A stretch of 64,000 nt of DNA from Deltaproteobacteria bacterium (GTDB taxonomy: Bacteria; Desulfobacterota; DSM-4660; Desulfatiglandales; Desulfatiglandaceae). A program made the position numbers and the translations under genes. Where the stretch lies: NCBI GenBank assembly GCA_019307815.1, contig JAFDIV010000011.1, positions 1 to 64,000 on the forward strand, given 5' to 3'. Under the pieces are notes generated by a model. That model was not told the DNA's origin, did no database searches, and saw only the letters and a list, made by a program, of their open reading frames with translations. Position 1 is the first letter of the stretch; every line of letters begins with the position of its first letter. Below, one piece after another: positions 51,687 to 60,464 of this stretch.

Positions 51687-52060
51687 TCTTTGTAGACACC
51701 AACGTGTTTATTTATGCAGTGGGCAAACCTCACCCCTTAAGATCAGAGGCACAGGAATTCTTTATAAACTCCAGCAAGGCGGGACAAAGATTGGTAACCT
51801 CAGCAGAGGTACTTCAAGAGCTTTTGCATGTCTATCTACCGGTACGACGGATTGAAACCCTTGATGCTGCCCTTGAATTGGCAACAAAAGGGGTCCACGA
51901 GATCATACCCATAACACAAGATGATGTGACGCATGCCAGGGTCCTTGTTGATAGGTATCCACACCTAACCGCTAGAGACCTTTTACATTTGGCAGTGTGC
52001 CAGCGGAACGGGATCAAACAGATAAAAACGTTTGACAGAGGCCTTCAGGCAGTATTTTAG
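51683..52060 (+). CDS. vapC: PIN-domain ribonuclease toxin (VapC-like)
   Basis: A 125-residue PIN-domain nuclease. The acidic metal-binding residues are visible in IFVDTNVFIYAVG (first Asp), the Glu in TSAEVLQELLHV, LTARDLLHLAVC (third acidic), and the final IKTFDRGL Asp. It would cleave RNA when not bound by VapB. The start is a GTG overlapping the antitoxin stop. The base composition upstream is A/T-rich compared with the neighbours, so the module may have been acquired. Confidence 0.82.
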   Translation: MIFVDTNVFIYAVGKPHPLRSEAQEFFINSSKAGQRLVTSAEVLQELLHVYLPVRRIETLDAALELATKGVHEIIPITQDDVTHARVLVDRYPHLTARDLLHLAVCQRNGIKQIKTFDRGLQAVF

Positions 52061-52087
52061 GGCTGTTAAAACCCACCGGCGAACTAT

Positions 52088-53230
52088 TCATAGACCCATA
52101 AACTTTGCGGCAATGATCTTCATAATTTCATTGGTGCCAGCGAAAATGGAAAGGACGCGCGTATCCCGCCACGCCCGGGCAATGGGATACTCTTCGCAAT
52201 AGCCATAACCCCCATGAAGTTGGACGCAACGGTCTGCCACCCGCATGGCCATCTCTGTTGTCCAATACTTGGCCATGGAAACCTCCACCACAATATTCCT
52301 CCCCTCCATGTGATCGACAATCAACTTGTCAAGAAAGGTACGGCCCAGTTTCACCTCTGTTGCCATCTCAACAAGGGTAAATTGGGTATTCTGGAACTTT
52401 GAGATGGGTCTTCCGAAGGCAGTACGCTCTTTACAGTACTTTATGGTCATCTCCAGCATGTGCTCGGCCCCTGCCACTGCCGCTATGGCACACATGAGCC
52501 GTTCCTGTTGGAGTTTTTCCATCATCATCATGAAACCGCCCCCCTTTTGACCGAGGCGATTGGCCTTTGGTATCCTGCAGTCTTCGAAGAAAAGCTCGGC
52601 AGTGTCTTGGCTATGCCATCCCACCTTGCGGATCTTCTTCCCTTTTTCAAATCCAGGGGTCCCGGCCTCCACGAGGTAGAGGTCAATGGCCTCATAGGGA
52701 TTCTTTACGGAAGGGTCCTTTGCGGCAAGCACAAGCAGGTCACAATTGATTCCATTGCTTATAAAGGTCTTCTGGCCGTTGATGATCACCGTGTCACCAT
52801 CTTCTACGGCCGTGGTGCGAATGGCAGCCAGGTCACTACCTGTATTAGGCTCGGTCATGGCAATGGCTGTTATCATTTCTCCAGACACACACTTGGGCAG
52901 ATACTTGCGCTTTAACTCCTCAGAGGTAAAGGATGTAATGTAAGGGACCACCACATCACTATGAAGAGGGGCTGCAAGACCTGTGTGATTGGTGCGTACC
53001 AACTCCTCAGCCAAAATGACCGAATAGAGAAAATCGGCCCCTAGACCTCCGTATTCCTCCGGCACCTGCATACAAAGGAAGCCCTGTTCTCCCATCTTGC
53101 GCCACACGGTTTTGGGGACAATACCAGCCTCCTCCCACTGGTCCACGTAAGGGATGACTTCCTTTTCAAGGAACTTCTTTACAGTCTCTCTGAAAATCCT
53201 GTGCTCTTCTTTATACTTGATTATCTCCAT
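52088..53230 (-). CDS. acyl-CoA dehydrogenase
   Basis: A 380-residue FAD-dependent dehydrogenase with AIAMTEPNTGSDLAAIRTTA. LQQERLMCAIAAV keeps Glu at the isovaleryl-type base position, and the C-terminal segment is FAGTNEIMKIIAAKFM. VQLHGGYGYCEEYPIARAWRD is intact. A degenerate copy of the TetR operator lies 16 bp before the start, so it may belong to the regulon of the 27-kb regulator. It lies on the minus strand with the thiolase and trifunctional genes upstream. Confidence 0.9.
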   Translation of the reverse strand: MEIIKYKEEHRIFRETVKKFLEKEVIPYVDQWEEAGIVPKTVWRKMGEQGFLCMQVPEEYGGLGADFLYSVILAEELVRTNHTGLAAPLHSDVVVPYITSFTSEELKRKYLPKCVSGEMITAIAMTEPNTGSDLAAIRTTAVEDGDTVIINGQKTFISNGINCDLLVLAAKDPSVKNPYEAIDLYLVEAGTPGFEKGKKIRKVGWHSQDTAELFFEDCRIPKANRLGQKGGGFMMMMEKLQQERLMCAIAAVAGAEHMLEMTIKYCKERTAFGRPISKFQNTQFTLVEMATEVKLGRTFLDKLIVDHMEGRNIVVEVSMAKYWTTEMAMRVADRCVQLHGGYGYCEEYPIARAWRDTRVLSIFAGTNEIMKIIAAKFMGL

Positions 53231-53245
53231 CTCAAGGGTCCTCGT

Positions 53246-53265
53246 AATATAGACATGTTAATCAG
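53246..53265. promoter_or_regulatory. degenerate match to the TetR palindrome
   Basis: About 14 of 20 positions match the perfect operator at 27061-27080, including the central GACATGT and a TAATCA right half. It lies just upstream of the minus-strand acyl-CoA dehydrogenase start. A match of this quality may be chance. Confidence 0.3.
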
Positions 53266-53486
53266 AAGGCCAAAGGTTCCTATATATAGCTGTCAGCAAT
53301 ATGAGCACCTGCCTGCCCGCCATAGCTCTGAGGGGCAGCCAAAGGGATGGATCTGAAGGTTTGGCTGGTCTGGAAAGATTTCTTCCCCCTGACGCGGGAG
53401 TCGAAATGACATAATTACAGTATGTTCGTGGCATTAATGCTAGAACTTTCGACATTTGGCGCTAAAGGAACTTATTTTTGATTTTT

Positions 53487-53819
53487 TCACCTAGATATAT
53501 CTACCGAATAGGCTTGTCCTTCACTGTCGTAGAATATGATCCTCTCAGCCTCCTGCCACATCCTTTCGTCCATATAACAATAAAAGGCAATGGTCTGGCC
53601 CGGCTCAATCCTGTGTCTGCCGTGGGGCATGAGGTTTTCCACCCTTTTTGTCCCCTTCTTCCCCACAAGGTCAAAATAGCTATAAACCTCTACCTCCTTT
53701 TCGCCCGTATTTTTCACGTGGATCTCAAGGTTTTGATCCCAAACCCTTATGGAGCAACAGGTCTTAAACGAGAGGATATCCTCAGCAGGAGAATTCATGA
53801 CGGGCGTGATCTTCAGCAT
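53487..53819 (-). CDS. small beta-rich protein, unknown
   Basis: A 110-residue soluble protein, not recognised. It alternates beta strands (CSIRVWDQNLEIHVKNTGEK, then VEVYSYFDLVGKK, then TIAFYCYMDERMW) and ends in IIFYDSEGQAYSVDIS, suggesting a small beta sandwich. There is no signal peptide or metal motif. It follows the thiolase gene on the same strand by 56 bp. That thiolase has no DUF35 neighbour, so this could be an alternative accessory chain (inference). Confidence 0.5.
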   Translation of the reverse strand: MLKITPVMNSPAEDILSFKTCCSIRVWDQNLEIHVKNTGEKEVEVYSYFDLVGKKGTKRVENLMPHGRHRIEPGQTIAFYCYMDERMWQEAERIIFYDSEGQAYSVDISR

Positions 53820-53875
53820 GATTTCAGTCCAGATGGCTTCTATCTATAGTCTTTGGCATTGAGCCTTTAACCTTC

Positions 53876-55087
53876 CTATCCCTCAAATCTTCCCACAATG
53901 GCAATACTACATATATTCATAAAGGGCACACCCCCCAGATTGTGGGTCAGGCCGAAGCGGGGATCCTCAATCTGCCTCTGTCCAGCCCTCCCATGGAACT
54001 GAAGATACATCTCATAGAGCATCCGGAGGCCGGAGGCACCAATGGGATGCCCAAAACACTTGAGCCCTCCGTCCACCTGGCAGGGCACCCCGCCCCCATC
54101 TCGATCATAGAAACCATCCAGCACGTCCTTTACAGCCTGGCCCCGTTCCGAGATATGGAGATCCTCATAGGTCACTAGTTCAGTGATAGAAAAGCAGTCA
54201 TGCACCTCCATCATACTGATCTCTTCCCGCGGATTTTTTATCCCCGCCTCTTCATAGGCCTTGGCGCTGCAACGTTCGGTGGTAATGAAATGGTCTCCAT
54301 CCCACTCATTATACCCCATCTCCTCACCATTGCTCAGTGCCAATTGCAATGCCTTTACGGTGACAAGATCCTTCTTGCCCATATCCTTTGCCCTTTCCAC
54401 AGTGGTTACAATGGCACATGCTGCCCCATCACTTACACCGCAGCAGTCATAAAGCCCCAAAGGGTAAACAATTATGGGGGCGGCCATCACCTGATCCACT
54501 GTAATGGGTCTCCGGAGATGGGCCTTGGGGTTGAGTGCGCCGTTGGCATGGCTTTTTACAGAGACATGGGCAAGAGCCTTCTTTAGATCATTGTCAGGGA
54601 TGCGGTACTTGGCGGCATAGGCCGTTGCCAACTGGGCAAAGGCCCCTGGCGCTGTCACATTGGGCCACCATAACCAACTAAGAGATCCCCAGTTTGATCC
54701 GGGATTGGGCAGCCCCCCATAACCTGTGTCTTTCAGCTTTTCAACACCCATGGCAAGACATATGTCATACGCCCCTGATGCCACGGCATATACCGCTCCG
54801 CGGAAGGCCTCTGTACCGCTGGCGCAAAAATTCTCTGTCCGGGTAACAGGAATAAAGGGCAGCCTTAATGTGGTTGATAAAGGTAAAGCGCTCTTGCCCA
54901 CATTAATCTCTTCCAAGCACGTACCTAACCAAGCAGCCTGAATCTCATCCCTTTCAATCCCTGCATCCTGGATGCACTCCTCAAAGGCCTCCACCATTAG
55001 TTCCTCTGCGCTTACATCCCAGCGCTCTCCAAACTTGGTGCACCCCATCCCAATGATTGCCACCTTGTCCCTGATTCCTGTGGACAT
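53876..55087 (-). CDS. SCPx-type thiolase/lipid-transfer protein
   Basis: 403 residues, same superfamily as the thiolase at 48.4 kb. The nucleophile is Cys88 (ENFCASGTEAF), with VHDCFSITEL and FGHPIGASGLRM. A long insert (YNEWDGDHFITTERCSAKAY) distinguishes it from the first. It probably does the last carbon-carbon cleavage of a beta-oxidation round downstream of the trifunctional protein. No DUF35 gene is adjacent. AAGGGG precedes the ATG. Confidence 0.87.
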   Translation of the reverse strand: MSTGIRDKVAIIGMGCTKFGERWDVSAEELMVEAFEECIQDAGIERDEIQAAWLGTCLEEINVGKSALPLSTTLRLPFIPVTRTENFCASGTEAFRGAVYAVASGAYDICLAMGVEKLKDTGYGGLPNPGSNWGSLSWLWWPNVTAPGAFAQLATAYAAKYRIPDNDLKKALAHVSVKSHANGALNPKAHLRRPITVDQVMAAPIIVYPLGLYDCCGVSDGAACAIVTTVERAKDMGKKDLVTVKALQLALSNGEEMGYNEWDGDHFITTERCSAKAYEEAGIKNPREEISMMEVHDCFSITELVTYEDLHISERGQAVKDVLDGFYDRDGGGVPCQVDGGLKCFGHPIGASGLRMLYEMYLQFHGRAGQRQIEDPRFGLTHNLGGVPFMNICSIAIVGRFEG

Positions 55088-55104
55088 ACCGAAAACCCCT
55101 TTTT

Positions 55105-55174
55105 AAGTTATAAGTTATGAGTGAGCTAAAGTGCCTAGAGTTATGAGTTATGAGTGAGCTAAAGTTATGAGTGG
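55105..55174 (+). repeat. heptad array, one arm around the second four-helix-bundle gene
   Basis: About ten 7-bp units such as AAGTTAT, GTTATGA and GTGAGCT. Positions 55120-55141 are identical to 31643-31664. The inverted partner is at 55543-55584, on the other side of the gene. Confidence 0.75.
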
Positions 55175-55182
55175 AAAGGCTT

Positions 55183-55539
55183 TCATCTCGTCTTCCTCCC
55201 TATCGACGAAAAAATCGCCAAAAGCTCCCCACATTCTCTTTTAAGCGCCTCCAAACTATCATTAGAAGCCCAACCAATTTCACCTATAATCTCCAACCAA
55301 TACCCCGTTTCACTCGCCTCACTCGCACATATCGCAATCTTGTTCCGAAAATCCGCCTTGCTCCTCGCCCGGTTCGCCTCCCTATAGTTAGCACCAATCG
55401 ATGTCCCCGACTTTGTTAGTTGATTCCTTATTACTCTGCCCTCTGGGCTGTTGGGCAGCCTCGAGCAAAGTTTTATTATACTTACACTGAATCTCTTAGT
55501 TCTTGCCTCCAAATCCCTCGCAAACTCCCTGTTCTCCAT
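55183..55539 (-). CDS. four-helix-bundle protein (23S rRNA intervening-sequence/S23 type)
   Basis: 118 residues, same family and length as the gene at 34.6 kb but clearly diverged from it. Conserved features include FARDLEARTKRFSVSIIKLC, the core QLTKSGTSIGANYREANRAR, then SKADFRNKIAICASEASETG and YWLEIIGEIGW. It is bracketed by inverted heptad arrays and lies between a thiolase and the trifunctional gene, so it appears to have been inserted there. The two paralogues carry different array families. Confidence 0.85.
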   Translation of the reverse strand: MENREFARDLEARTKRFSVSIIKLCSRLPNSPEGRVIRNQLTKSGTSIGANYREANRARSKADFRNKIAICASEASETGYWLEIIGEIGWASNDSLEALKRECGELLAIFSSIGRKTR

Positions 55540-55542
55540 CCC

Positions 55543-55584
55543 CCAACTCTAACTCACTCTAGGCACTCTAGATCACTCAAAACT
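55543..55584 (-). repeat. heptad array, other arm around the second four-helix-bundle gene
   Basis: Six 7-bp units in register (on the plus strand CCAACTC, TAACTCA, CACTCTA and variants). The array begins on the stop codon of the trifunctional gene and is the inverted counterpart of 55105-55174. Confidence 0.7.
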
Positions 55585-57703
55585 TAAACAACTTCTCTAT
55601 CAACTGCGACTTCATCAAATCACCCTCTATCTTCAACTTCCCAGATGTATACGCACTCATCGCATTAAGCCTCCCCTCCATCAACGCCAGAAAATCCCCC
55701 TCCTCCATCAATATCGTCGTCGTAGGTCTCTCATGCAACCCCTCCCTAACCTCACACTCCCCATCCTTAATCACCGCATACCAATCCCCTCCTCCAGGAC
55801 CAGATATCCTATACTGAAATACCACATCCACCCCACCTGCCTTATCCGCCTGAAATGCATCGGCCATCCGCTCAAATACTCCCCTCACCGTTAATCCCCC
55901 TGAAACTTCCCCCACACCCCCACCTCCTCCGCTCACAGCCTCCATCATAGGTCCAAGCGCCACCGTCGCATTGTAGTATTCCTCGGCCCCTTCAAGATTA
56001 TCAATAGATTCCCAAGACCTCTGGAGTTCTTCTGGTGTAGGCACGATACTTCCGTCTCCAACCACAACACCGGGGCCCTGAACCACCGCTACCCTGCTGA
56101 AATGGCCCATTCCCGCATTGAAGATCATTCCTGTTTCTTGGAACTTCTCTGAGGCGAGGTAAAGCACCATGGGCGCCACATACCCCGGCTTCAACCTCTC
56201 AAATAAATCCTCAGGCAATACATCCTCCGTCAACCTCGTCCCAGCCAACGGCGCCACCGTGTTCACCTTAATCCCATACTTCTCACCCTCCAACTTCAGC
56301 GTGTTCATCAATCCCACTACCCCCATCTTCGCAGCAGAATAATTCGCCTGACCAAAGTTCCCAAACAACCCAGCCGCAGATGTGGTCATCACTACCCTCC
56401 CATAGCCCTTCTCCCTCATCTTCAAAAACGCAGGCCTCGTAACATTGTACGCACCCATCAAGTGAACCTTTATCACTTCCTCCCAGTCATCAACACCCAT
56501 CTTACCAAAACTACGGTCCCTCAATATCCCCGCATTGTTTATCAGTATGTCCACCCCTCCAAAGGCCTCAACCGCCCTCCTAACTATCGCCTCACCACCC
56601 TCAGGTGTCGCCACACTGTCATAACTTGCAACCGCCTCTCCTCCCAATGCCTTTATCTCCTCCACCACCTTGTCGGCAGGTCCCATGGACCCCTCTCCAG
56701 AACCATCCCTCGCTCCCCCTACATCATTGACCACCACCTTAGCTCCCCGCTTCGCCAGCTCCAAGGCATATACCCTTCCAAGCCCCCCTCCAGCTCCTGT
56801 CACTATCGCCACCCGGCCGTCAAAGCGAATCCCCTGGCGCGAAAGTCTCTTTTGCATTTCCTCGCGGCTCATCCATTCCACAATGCCCTGGTCAATTACT
56901 ATCTCACCGGTCTCGTCATTGACAGTCCTGAAGACCGCTTTTCCCTCTTCCAGCTTCCATATCTGGGTCTTGATGGGAGTGCCCGGATATAGGGGCCGAG
57001 AGAACCTGGTTTTGAAGCGGGTCATGCGTTCAGGCTCGCCTGGGAAAAGGGCCCTTATCACCGCCCGGCAGGCAAATCCGTGCGTGCACAGGCCGTGCAT
57101 GATGGGGCGCTCAAACCCGGCAGCCTTAGCAAAATTGGGGTCCACGTGGAGCTGAAATATGTCTCCTGAGAGCCTGTAGATGAGTGGTTGGTCAGGGGTT
57201 GGAAGGTCTCTTTCCTCGTGATCTGGGGCACGATCAGGGAATTCAATCTTTTCGCTGGGTGGTTTTTCGCCCCCAAAGCCTCCATCGAGCCGCCCGAACA
57301 GGGTGAATATATTGGTGAACAGCCTTTTGCCGTTGGAATAATAAGTAACGGCCTCGGCCACCACGAGTGCCCCTTTATCAGGACCGCGATCGTAAATATG
57401 CGTGATAGTTCCCTCAGTGGTAAGAGTTCCTTCAGGAGGAATGGGATTATGAAAGATTATATCCTGCTCAGCATGCAGGATACCTGCCAAATTCACATTG
57501 GACTCCATCGCAACACTTGCCAGGAACTCGAAGACTGCTCCAATTGAAAAACTCGGTATCACCTTTAGGTTGTTTTCATAACAATACTCAAGCTCCTTGA
57601 AACCCGCCCCCACTCCCAGGGCATATAGCACCACATCCTTCCACGTATAATCCTTGGTAAGCGGGCCTATCTTCTTCCCGATGGCATCCGGATTCAAAGG
57701 CAT
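55577..57703 (-). CDS. trifunctional MaoC hydratase / SDR dehydrogenase / SCP2 protein
   Basis: A 708-residue fusion covering two consecutive beta-oxidation steps. Residues 1-285 form a double hot-dog enoyl-CoA hydratase 2, with catalytic Asp181 and His186 in YRLSGDIFQLHVDPNFA. Residues 293-550 are an NAD-dependent short-chain dehydrogenase: loop VTGAGGGLGR, Ser442, Tyr455 and Lys459 (YSAAK). A Gly-rich linker (SGGGGGVGEVSGG) leads to an SCP2 lipid-binding domain (603-708). The parts match eukaryotic peroxisomal MFE-2, but the order there is dehydrogenase-hydratase-SCP2. Codon use changes near residue 300: the dehydrogenase and SCP2 parts favour AGG, ATA, GAG and GGG more than the hydratase part. 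AAGGAGG precedes the ATG. Confidence 0.9.
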   Translation of the reverse strand: MPLNPDAIGKKIGPLTKDYTWKDVVLYALGVGAGFKELEYCYENNLKVIPSFSIGAVFEFLASVAMESNVNLAGILHAEQDIIFHNPIPPEGTLTTEGTITHIYDRGPDKGALVVAEAVTYYSNGKRLFTNIFTLFGRLDGGFGGEKPPSEKIEFPDRAPDHEERDLPTPDQPLIYRLSGDIFQLHVDPNFAKAAGFERPIMHGLCTHGFACRAVIRALFPGEPERMTRFKTRFSRPLYPGTPIKTQIWKLEEGKAVFRTVNDETGEIVIDQGIVEWMSREEMQKRLSRQGIRFDGRVAIVTGAGGGLGRVYALELAKRGAKVVVNDVGGARDGSGEGSMGPADKVVEEIKALGGEAVASYDSVATPEGGEAIVRRAVEAFGGVDILINNAGILRDRSFGKMGVDDWEEVIKVHLMGAYNVTRPAFLKMREKGYGRVVMTTSAAGLFGNFGQANYSAAKMGVVGLMNTLKLEGEKYGIKVNTVAPLAGTRLTEDVLPEDLFERLKPGYVAPMVLYLASEKFQETGMIFNAGMGHFSRVAVVQGPGVVVGDGSIVPTPEELQRSWESIDNLEGAEEYYNATVALGPMMEAVSGGGGGVGEVSGGLTVRGVFERMADAFQADKAGGVDVVFQYRISGPGGGDWYAVIKDGECEVREGLHERPTTTILMEEGDFLALMEGRLNAMSAYTSGKLKIEGDLMKSQLIEKLFKF

Positions 57704-57898
57704 TGCTAATCCTCCTTCTCAAAATGTAAGACCCAAACAGACGAAAACCCGAGTTTAAGGTCCTTTTAACGTGCACTTAAACCATCACTCCGGCCCCCTC
57801 CCTGCATGGGGCAGGCAGGCCTTGAGGGAAAGGGAGCTTGTGTACTTGGTCAGCGTTTTATCGGAAAAGGACCGGAAGATTATTTCAGTATCATAATC

Positions 57899-58561
57899 TT
57901 ATGGTTTTTCCTTTGCCTTTACCCTTTCTCCCTTGCTCTCCCCAACAAAAGCAGGAATAAGCAGAAATCTTAGGGTCTCCTTTACCCTTGCAATATATTC
58001 GTTTCGTTCAAGGCCCAGCATGGGGCGGAAAAAGCCTTCTCCAGATATGAAGTTGTGAATTGCATTCATCATGGCGAGCACCTTCATGCGGGCGGAAACC
58101 GGAACATTCCTTTTGTCTGAGCATAACTCCATTGAACGGGCAATGTCCGAGACATATTCTGGGACGTGGATATCAAGGCCGGACTTGTGGCGGGTCTTGC
58201 CAAAATAACGAAACAGAATCAGGTTAGATATTTCAGGATGGCGGAAGAGGAAATCGGTCATCTCATCGATGGCGATCTCCATCCTCTTGGCAAGGGGCAG
58301 CCCATGAATGATCCGTTCCACCTGGATCAACTTGTTCCTCAAATCTTCATGGATATCCAGTACCACCGCTTCATAGAGATCACCTTTCTCTCCCCAATGA
58401 TAGTGCAAGGTGGATATGTCAATCCCCACCTTGGCGGCGATCATCCTCGTGGTAGTCCCATGAAAGCCGTATTCGCCGAAAATCTTCCGAGCAGCCTTCA
58501 GTATCTTGGCCTTCATGGACTCGGGGTCTTTACGTGCCTTTTCAAGAGGGGTTGCCATCAT
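57899..58561 (-). CDS. TetR-family transcriptional regulator
   Basis: 220 residues. Helix-turn-helix at about 20-65 (ILKAARKIFGEYGFHGTTTR, then GIDISTLHYHWGEKGDLYEA). The C-terminal ligand domain is distinct from that of the 27-kb regulator. Its promoter contains a perfect 20-bp palindrome, so it is probably autorepressed. It lies upstream of, and on the same strand as, the trifunctional gene (195-bp gap), which it may control. Confidence 0.87.
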   Translation of the reverse strand: MMATPLEKARKDPESMKAKILKAARKIFGEYGFHGTTTRMIAAKVGIDISTLHYHWGEKGDLYEAVVLDIHEDLRNKLIQVERIIHGLPLAKRMEIAIDEMTDFLFRHPEISNLILFRYFGKTRHKSGLDIHVPEYVSDIARSMELCSDKRNVPVSARMKVLAMMNAIHNFISGEGFFRPMLGLERNEYIARVKETLRFLLIPAFVGESKGERVKAKEKP

Positions 58562-58578
58562 TTATTCTCCACCATCTG

Positions 58579-58626
58579 TTTCCATCAATTGATGGAAATG
58601 TACAGCCTTTATAACCTCTCTGTCAA
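58579..58626 (-). promoter_or_regulatory. promoter and perfect palindromic operator of the second TetR gene
   Basis: On the minus strand TTGACA (58626-58621) and TACATT (58602-58597) are 18 bp apart. The perfect palindrome TTTCCATCAATTGATGGAAA (58579-58598) begins at the -10 and would block the start site. I found no second copy in the window. Confidence 0.65.
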
Positions 58627-58759
58627 GCAAAAACCACATAGCCTATCTATATTCTTGGTGACCAGTAGAGAAAGATAAGCATTACTCGGGATAGGTATAG
58701 AAAAAGGAAGCCCTATTCGGGTAGACCCAGTTTATTAGAGTCTTTGGGCCAGCAACCTA

Positions 58760-59197
58760 CTAATACTCGGAAGGCGCACCAGATTCATGGTGCAAGGGCC
58801 AAAAAATCTCTTTCTTCTGCTGAAGGGCCTGAACTTCTTCCGCACTTAATGAAAAATGTTGTGCCAAGTCCTCGAGGTGTGTCTCCTGTGAACTCCTACG
58901 CCTGTCTTTTTTGCCGAATTTCACATAATTATAATATCCCCAAAGCCGAAGAATCACAAAAACCACAACAACCGCCAGGCCAAGCCTCTTGACTAGCTCT
59001 ACCATCTCGGAAAATCCGCCCTTTTTTACAATCTCCACAAAAAAGAAATGGGCTCCAAGTAGCCATAGGATTAGATTCAAAACAGGAAGGAACAGGTATA
59101 CCCAAAGGGCCCACATAAATGTGGTAAACCCCCATTCCCCGATATCCCTGAACACACTCCTGAGTTTAGGGTTATCTATTATCTCTACCTCTGGCAT
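58760..59197 (-). CDS. pgaD: PGA biosynthesis protein PgaD
   Basis: Small inner-membrane partner of the PgaC glycosyltransferase, needed for polymerisation of poly-beta-1,6-GlcNAc and its c-di-GMP response. 145 residues with two hydrophobic segments (about 24-50 and 70-90), WALWVYLFLPVLNLILWLLG being characteristic. The C-terminal tail is a polar cytoplasmic helix. Last gene of the locus. Confidence 0.85.
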   Translation of the reverse strand: MPEVEIIDNPKLRSVFRDIGEWGFTTFMWALWVYLFLPVLNLILWLLGAHFFFVEIVKKGGFSEMVELVKRLGLAVVVVFVILRLWGYYNYVKFGKKDRRRSSQETHLEDLAQHFSLSAEEVQALQQKKEIFWPLHHESGAPSEY

Positions 59198-59219
59198 CTC
59201 TGTTTCCTGTCCCTATCAA

Positions 59220-60464
59220 CTACGAAGCAAGCCCCCGATCAGGGCTTTTCCAAACTGCCCTAACCCCTTTCTTCTTTAAAAGCGCCTTGGGCGTGGCCAC
59301 CAATACCGTCAACGAGCTTATCATCCAATACATAAAGGGATACCAAATTACCCAGAAGAGATATTTGAACATCTTCTTGTCGTAAGTCCGATCAATAATC
59401 ACACTCACCGTAAATTGAAGAACGCACACAAGGGCCAAAATTGAGCCAGTCCACCTAGGAGGGATTGGAGGCAGGACCTTGAAAGGCAAATCAATCCCAA
59501 AGACCGCATTGATCCCCCATATAAGTACAAGTCCCCAAAACATGTAAGCCCAAAAAATACTTGCTACATATTCGACATAGACTGGCCAAAGCCTCCGCTG
59601 CCTCCACTGGGACCATATATTGTAGTGCCTGCGCAACACCTCGACACCTCCCTGGGCCCACCTTATCCGCTGTCTCCAAAGACCCCGGAGCGTCTCAGGG
59701 ACCAGGACCCAGCATATACACCTGGGTTCATATCGGATATCCCAAAAATCCTTCTCAAGCTTCCATGTAACGTCTATGTCTTCTGTTACCATATCCGTAT
59801 CCCAAAATCCGGCTGAGACCAAGGCGTTCTTGCGAAAGGCTGCAACAACGCCGGAGACCGTGAGCACCTTTCCTAATATCCGCTGGGTCCTCTTTATGAG
59901 TCCTATGATCGTGGAATACTCTCCCACTTGGATCTTTCCCAATAGTGAAGTCCTGTTCAAGACCCTCGGGTTTCCGGTTACTGCTCCCACACGAGGGAAT
60001 TTCACAAAATGCCATGCCACCCAGCGAAGGGCGTTTCGGTCCAAAAAGGCATCGGCATCCATAGTCAATACAAATTCTGCCCTTGAAACTAGACATCCAA
60101 CCTTGAGCGCGGCCGCCTTGCCTTGGTTCTCCCTCATGTATACTGCCCTTACAATGGGCTCTTTGCGTACAATCTCGGAGATCACATTGGCAGTGTTGTC
60201 ACTGCTGCCGTCATCAATGAGCACAATCTCATAATCTGGATAGTCCAAGTCCAGGAGTTGGGCAACGGTATCTCTTATCTGCGCTTCCTCATTATGGCAG
60301 GGAACCAGTATGGAAAAAAGCGGATACTGGTCAATGACCGGGGGTGTCTGCTCCCTCCGTTCAAGCCTCCAGAAAAATATAAGCCCTCCCAGCATCCATA
60401 CTATGCTCATCAAGAGAGGGTATAAATAAACAAAGCCGTTAATGTATTCAAAAACCGACTGCAT
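59220..60464 (-). CDS. pgaC: poly-beta-1,6-N-acetylglucosamine synthase (PgaC/IcaA)
   Basis: Processive family-2 glycosyltransferase that polymerises UDP-GlcNAc and moves the chain across the inner membrane. Catalytic motifs are VLIDDGSSDNTA, the DxD-type TMDADAFLD, the acceptor TEDIDVTWKLE and the processivity motif RQRIRWAQGG. Membrane segments are at the N-terminus and after residue 290. The start is the ATG at 60464 or a GTG six bases upstream; it overlaps the end of pgaB. Confidence 0.92.
   Translation of the reverse strand: MQSVFEYINGFVYLYPLLMSIVWMLGGLIFFWRLERREQTPPVIDQYPLFSILVPCHNEEAQIRDTVAQLLDLDYPDYEIVLIDDGSSDNTANVISEIVRKEPIVRAVYMRENQGKAAALKVGCLVSRAEFVLTMDADAFLDRNALRWVAWHFVKFPRVGAVTGNPRVLNRTSLLGKIQVGEYSTIIGLIKRTQRILGKVLTVSGVVAAFRKNALVSAGFWDTDMVTEDIDVTWKLEKDFWDIRYEPRCICWVLVPETLRGLWRQRIRWAQGGVEVLRRHYNIWSQWRQRRLWPVYVEYVASIFWAYMFWGLVLIWGINAVFGIDLPFKVLPPIPPRWTGSILALVCVLQFTVSVIIDRTYDKKMFKYLFWVIWYPFMYWMISSLTVLVATPKALLKKKGVRAVWKSPDRGLAS

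Noticed and set aside
51414-52060. VapBC pair as a new defence system
   Set aside because: The antitoxin and PIN-domain toxin follow the ordinary type II layout with a GTGA overlap.
56462-56992. 176-codon plus-strand frame inside the trifunctional gene
   Set aside because: It is antisense to well-conserved dehydrogenase sequence and low in complexity (Pro/His/Ser-rich), as expected of a shadow.
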